Shown here: positions 3,937 to 7,577 of the stretch, piece after piece | Layout: every line of letters begins with the position of its first letter | Position numbering within the stretch: the first letter of the stretch is position 1 | NCBI GenBank assembly: GCA_002401525.1 | Contig: NVTH01000049.1 | Span: 1-7,577, forward strand | Length of the DNA stretch: 7,577 nt | DNA from: Moraxellaceae bacterium | Lineage (GTDB): Bacteria; Pseudomonadota; Gammaproteobacteria; Pseudomonadales; UBA3067 | Direction of reading: 5' to 3' | Made by a program: the position numbers and the translations under genes | Notes under the pieces: generated by a model | What the model was told of the DNA's origin: nothing | Databases searched by the model: none | What the model saw: the letters and a program-made list of their open reading frames with translations, nothing else

Positions 3937-6900
3937 AGCTTGATCGCTTCGGCGGCATAAGGAATAGGTAAAAAGGTAGGGCCAAATAAATAGCGCATCC
4001 ACATCACTCCACGATTGGGTTCATAAAAATCAGAACGCTCGATTTCCACTTCAGCGCCCATGTAGAGCTGTTTTGTTAACTGGTATTCCACAACCGCCCG
4101 AATAGAATACCCCGCCCCTGAACCCTGGCCGCCAAGATACACCGGGTCGACACCGGTTTGATCAGTCAATTGTTGCGCTTCACTCTGTAGTTCCGGGTCG
4201 TTAGGGAAAAAAACGGCATCCTCGTCTTCAGAGGTTGAAACAGACGTGGATAAACGCAATAAATACGCAAATCGATTGACGCGACCGTACACAGAAACAG
4301 GAAAAGAAGCCGACACATAGTCATTCGGACTGTAATACCCTCCGTGCCCTAAGGTAAATTCCCCTAAATCATATTTAAAGCGCCATTTCATTAATGCCAG
4401 TCCTACATCCACATTGAAACTTTCACGCTGAAATATTCGCCAATACAAACCGGTTAGAAATCTGGCGCGATTGTTAGCAAGCACATTCTCTCCATCCAAT
4501 TGGTGCCCCTCTAGACTGGCCCAGATGCCAAATAACTTTCCAGGGTCATAACTTAATCCTGCAGTTAAACCCAAGGAATAAATACCGCCCCAAGTTTTAC
4601 CGGTTACAGGGTCTTTAGCCCCGGCATAGGACAGCAATGTACTCGTAACGGGGCGTTTCTCTAGGTCTATATACAAGCCTAATTGACGCCAATCCATCGA
4701 ATATTCTATCCCCCCGACCCAATCTTGCACTAAGAAACCGAGCGGTCTTGTGCCCAAATCAAAATCCCATTGATCGCCTCGATAACCAATTCCTAAAGCA
4801 ACCCCCTCAGCACGTTGATCGATCTCGTCTACCGGGCAACCTAACGCCCTTGATGAACACAACAATAAAGTCCCAAATTGTTCCGCGTCATCGAGTTGCT
4901 TTACATAATCCACTGCGCCTGAATCCAACTTTACTGAATCGATACGCAAAAAGACCAGCCTTTTTTTAAAAAGGCTCAATTGAATTTCGATCGGCACAGT
5001 GGTCCAATGAGTAGTCGATTGTCCCTCTGTGCCGCTACGTCTGCGGAAATCATAAGCAATATTGACATGGCCCAGATTTTTTTCCCGCAGAGCTAATAAT
5101 CTACTTTTCGTGTTCCGCGCTGGCCAATCGTTAAATTCATGCGTCGCTAATAAATCATCCAAGGAGGGCGAATTTTTTTTTGTCTCGACGTTATCGTTTT
5201 GGTTTCTTGCGTCAAATACTTTTTCTTCAAATAATAGGGCTTGAAAATAATATTGCTGAGCCAAATAGTAATCACGTTGATGTTCTGCCAACTGCCCAGC
5301 CATCCGAAGAGCCAAAGGGTTCTGGGCGTCTTCAATGAGAATGGACTCCAATAGGATTTGAGCGCGATCAGTTTGAGAGAATTCAATAAGCACTCGACTC
5401 AATTCAATCTTCTGAATAATGGAAAGGGTTGAATTATTCGCAAATAATTCATTGACCTGTTGCGAGGATAAATGATGCTTCCCCATCTTATCCAGCACCG
5501 CAATTTTACCTAATAAACCATTGGGCAAATTCGGCATCATTGCGAGTGCTGCATCATAAGCGACGATGGCCGCAGAGTATTGCCTTAAATCAGCCAAAAA
5601 GTCGCCACGCTCAACCCAAAAATAAGCCTTTTCTTTATTAGTTAAGTCAGCGTTCAAAAGTAAGGTTAATAGCTTCAAATGCATCTCGTCAGTTCTTTGG
5701 GGATTAACCATCGGCATTTTCGAATACTGCAACCACAACTCAATCACTGAAACCTGGTATGTTTTTCGGAACCCATCACTCGAAGCACTTAAACGCTCCA
5801 ACTCCCGTAAATCTGATTCGCATGGCTCAATATCGCCTAAAGACAAGACTATTTCACAGCGACGTACCAATACATCCCCATGAATTGAATTGGCCCCGAC
5901 AAGGTGTTTTTTAAAGCGATGCATTAATACACCTAGGGCTTTCAATGGTTGGTTCATGGTTTGCCAAGTGCGCACTAAACGAAATAATCGCTGGGGATCA
6001 TTTTGCGCAATGGTATTAGCTCGCGCCATCCATTCATCAGCCGCGCCTTCTTTATTCGCTGAAAGCGCACGCTGAATTAACTGATCGAATTCTAGACGTT
6101 CCAATAACTCCAACGCCCCGCTACTGCGTTGCTTTAACGGAATAGCGTTCAGCTGCAGCAGTGCAAGGTCGTTTAAATCAAGCGAGGAAAGATACAACGC
6201 GTAGGCGTATCGCATAGTAGGTTGAGATTCTAAATTGGTTTCTGAAATCTGCTCCAACTTATCGATAAATAATATTTTACCGGCTTGCGGATACCCCCTC
6301 TTAAAAAATATTTTTGCCAACTTATAACGAATCCAAGGAGATTGGGGCTCAATCCTTAATATCGACTCGAATAACAAGATGGCCTTTCGGTAATCCCCTC
6401 TAGCCAAGCGCATATCAGCTTTTCTTTTGAGGCTGTTTAATTCCAGATCAGCCACCAGGTCTTCGACTAATAACTGTTGATCGTATCCATAACTCTGATA
6501 CAGCTCAAGCGCTTGCGTCATTAGATGCCGGTCAGCGTAGAGATTGATATAACTTCTGAGTGCAGCATTGTGTAACGCTTCAATATTGATCACTCGACGA
6601 AAATAGTCTCCAGCACGCGTGTATTTCTTTTGGGCCGTAGCAAGATGAGCATTCAATAACAATATTTCGATGTGGTTATTGATGTCGTTAGCGTCCTTCT
6701 GAGCCAGACTAGTAAGAATACGTTGCGCTGTATCAAACCGTTGATCATCCATCGCTTGTTTTGCTTTAGCAATGCGATCCCAAAATTGGGTCGTAGCGAT
6801 TAGCGATTTCCATTGCGACGCATTATCAGAGTCCATTTTTAACGCTAAAGTAAAATATATCAGCGCTTCCTGGTGGCGGCCTTGACGCATCCGCAGATAC

Positions 6901-7577
6901 CCTAATGCCTCTACCAGCTCTATATCCTTTGGGTATTTTTTATAAGCGCTTATCAAATATTTTTCCGCCGTAGGGAAGTCCCCTTGATTAAGTGCCTCTA
7001 CGCCTTTCAACTTGGCCTGATAATAGGGGTCCGATCCTGACTGTTTTGCTAATCGAAGTCGTCGACCTCGACGTTCATACAATGTACTAATTTCTCCATC
7101 CTCAGGAAAGCGGGAAAGGTAGGCATTAAGATAGCTATTTTGGGCATCACTAAGCGGTCTTTTTTTTAGAGCACGGCGCCAAAGCGCTTTAGCCTCGTAA
7201 CCAAAACGATAATCATCGGCATAACGATTCAATTCACTAAACCAAGGATCAGGTAGCGCGGTGTTCTCTAAGTAATGTGAAAAATAACCGAGTCGAAAAC
7301 GAATATTGTCGGGATGCTGATCACTCAGTTTGCTTAGCTCATGCAATACTGTCTCTTCTAAAACATCATCGAAAACCATTATCTGCCAATATTCAAAGGC
7401 CAAATCCCAGCCGGGAGGGCCAAAGGGGAACAATTTTTTAAATAGCTGTACCGCTTCCTTATGACGACCACTTTTTGCTAATAGTCGTGCGCGATTCAGT
7501 TTTCTTTTTTCTTCGCTGTGAACTTTTAGCGTTGTTTCCAGCTGCCTTATTTGTTTTTCTGATGCTTTTTTAGTTTG
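3921..7577 (-). CDS. bcsC: BcsC-like cellulose synthase outer-membrane exporter (TPR + beta-barrel), 5' end outside window
   Basis: BcsC carries cellulose through the periplasm and outer membrane. The frame is open through the right edge, so at least 1218 residues are seen and the N-terminus with its signal peptide is missing. A TTG at 7431-7433 is internal: the frame upstream continues as ordinary TPR sequence (RARLLAKSGRHKEAVQLFKKL then FPFGPPGWDLAFEYW, the BcsC N-terminal TPR pattern). Visible residues up to about 760 are a TPR solenoid (for example ALNQGDFPTAEKYLISAYKK, LARGDYRKAILLFESILR). A polar linker follows (coding about 5150-5220). From about residue 830 comes the C-terminal barrel (BCSC_C type), with RRRSGTEGQS, LGHGGYYSPNDYVS near 1075-1089 and FFPNDPELQSEAQ. 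The chain ends in Phe, as outer-membrane barrels usually do. E. coli BcsC is about 1157 residues. It is the last gene of its operon. PelB or another TPR-barrel exporter is less likely. Confidence 0.82.
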   Translation of the reverse strand, partial: QTKKASEKQIRQLETTLKVHSEEKRKLNRARLLAKSGRHKEAVQLFKKLFPFGPPGWDLAFEYWQIMVFDDVLEETVLHELSKLSDQHPDNIRFRLGYFSHYLENTALPDPWFSELNRYADDYRFGYEAKALWRRALKKRPLSDAQNSYLNAYLSRFPEDGEISTLYERRGRRLRLAKQSGSDPYYQAKLKGVEALNQGDFPTAEKYLISAYKKYPKDIELVEALGYLRMRQGRHQEALIYFTLALKMDSDNASQWKSLIATTQFWDRIAKAKQAMDDQRFDTAQRILTSLAQKDANDINNHIEILLLNAHLATAQKKYTRAGDYFRRVINIEALHNAALRSYINLYADRHLMTQALELYQSYGYDQQLLVEDLVADLELNSLKRKADMRLARGDYRKAILLFESILRIEPQSPWIRYKLAKIFFKRGYPQAGKILFIDKLEQISETNLESQPTMRYAYALYLSSLDLNDLALLQLNAIPLKQRSSGALELLERLEFDQLIQRALSANKEGAADEWMARANTIAQNDPQRLFRLVRTWQTMNQPLKALGVLMHRFKKHLVGANSIHGDVLVRRCEIVLSLGDIEPCESDLRELERLSASSDGFRKTYQVSVIELWLQYSKMPMVNPQRTDEMHLKLLTLLLNADLTNKEKAYFWVERGDFLADLRQYSAAIVAYDAALAMMPNLPNGLLGKIAVLDKMGKHHLSSQQVNELFANNSTLSIIQKIELSRVLIEFSQTDRAQILLESILIEDAQNPLALRMAGQLAEHQRDYYLAQQYYFQALLFEEKVFDARNQNDNVETKKNSPSLDDLLATHEFNDWPARNTKSRLLALREKNLGHVNIAYDFRRRSGTEGQSTTHWTTVPIEIQLSLFKKRLVFLRIDSVKLDSGAVDYVKQLDDAEQFGTLLLCSSRALGCPVDEIDQRAEGVALGIGYRGDQWDFDLGTRPLGFLVQDWVGGIEYSMDWRQLGLYIDLEKRPVTSTLLSYAGAKDPVTGKTWGGIYSLGLTAGLSYDPGKLFGIWASLEGHQLDGENVLANNRARFLTGLYWRIFQRESFNVDVGLALMKWRFKYDLGEFTLGHGGYYSPNDYVSASFPVSVYGRVNRFAYLLRLSTSVSTSEDEDAVFFPNDPELQSEAQQLTDQTGVDPVYLGGQGSGAGYSIRAVVEYQLTKQLYMGAEVEIERSDFYEPNRGVMWMRYLFGPTFLPIPYAAEAIKLYSEF

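Noticed and set aside
4748..5386. Several 60-79-codon frames on both strands inside the BcsC-like gene
   Set aside because: They overlap a strongly supported coding frame, lack recognisable domains and have low-complexity translations.
7431..7433. TTG as the start of the BcsC-like gene
   Set aside because: The same frame stays open to the window edge and continues as TPR sequence typical of BcsC, so the true start lies outside the window.

Overview
The window looks like chromosomal DNA from a gammaproteobacterium, probably marine or aquatic and of moderate GC content. The evidence is an FklB-type FKBP of enterobacterial architecture, the start of a SelO (YdiU) gene, a DUF2237 protein and a BcsC-type cellulose export protein. 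The genus cannot be named from the sequence. I see no transposase, integrase, tRNA, rRNA or CRISPR array.

Left edge (1-663): two broken genes meet head-on near position 80-97. A plus-strand fragment carries the NAD(P)-binding motif of a ferredoxin-NADP reductase-like flavoprotein. The minus-strand N-terminal quarter of SelO (about 122 residues) runs into it. Both have lost their 3' parts at the same place, which suggests either one deletion between convergent genes or a chimeric join in the assembly. Upstream of SelO are three exact-period 14-bp tandem repeats (498-539) and a possible 29-codon small ORF.

Middle (664-3799): a minus-strand DUF2237 gene (664-1041) is divergent from a small secreted, highly charged protein (1259-1615) built from four 19-residue repeats. 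Each appears to have its own promoter with a perfect TATAAT -10 box. A strong 11-bp stem-loop lies in the convergent gap before the minus-strand FKBP-type prolyl isomerase (fklB, 1808-2425). A 426-bp gap separates fklB from a divergent plus-strand alpha/beta hydrolase of the hormone-sensitive-lipase family (2852-3799).

Right (3921-7577): the rest is one very long minus-strand gene whose reading frame stays open through the right edge. At least 1218 residues of TPR solenoid followed by an outer-membrane barrel identify it as BcsC-like, the outer-membrane exporter of bacterial cellulose. Its start, and any bcsA/bcsB/bcsZ partners, would lie to the right of the window. It ends convergently with the hydrolase gene, so it is the last gene of its operon.

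Most of the content is recognisable housekeeping or accessory genes. I do not see a convincing new multi-gene system. The observations most worth checking are the double-truncation junction, the two 14-bp-period repeat arrays (498-539 and 3881-3922), and the 19-residue-repeat secreted protein.
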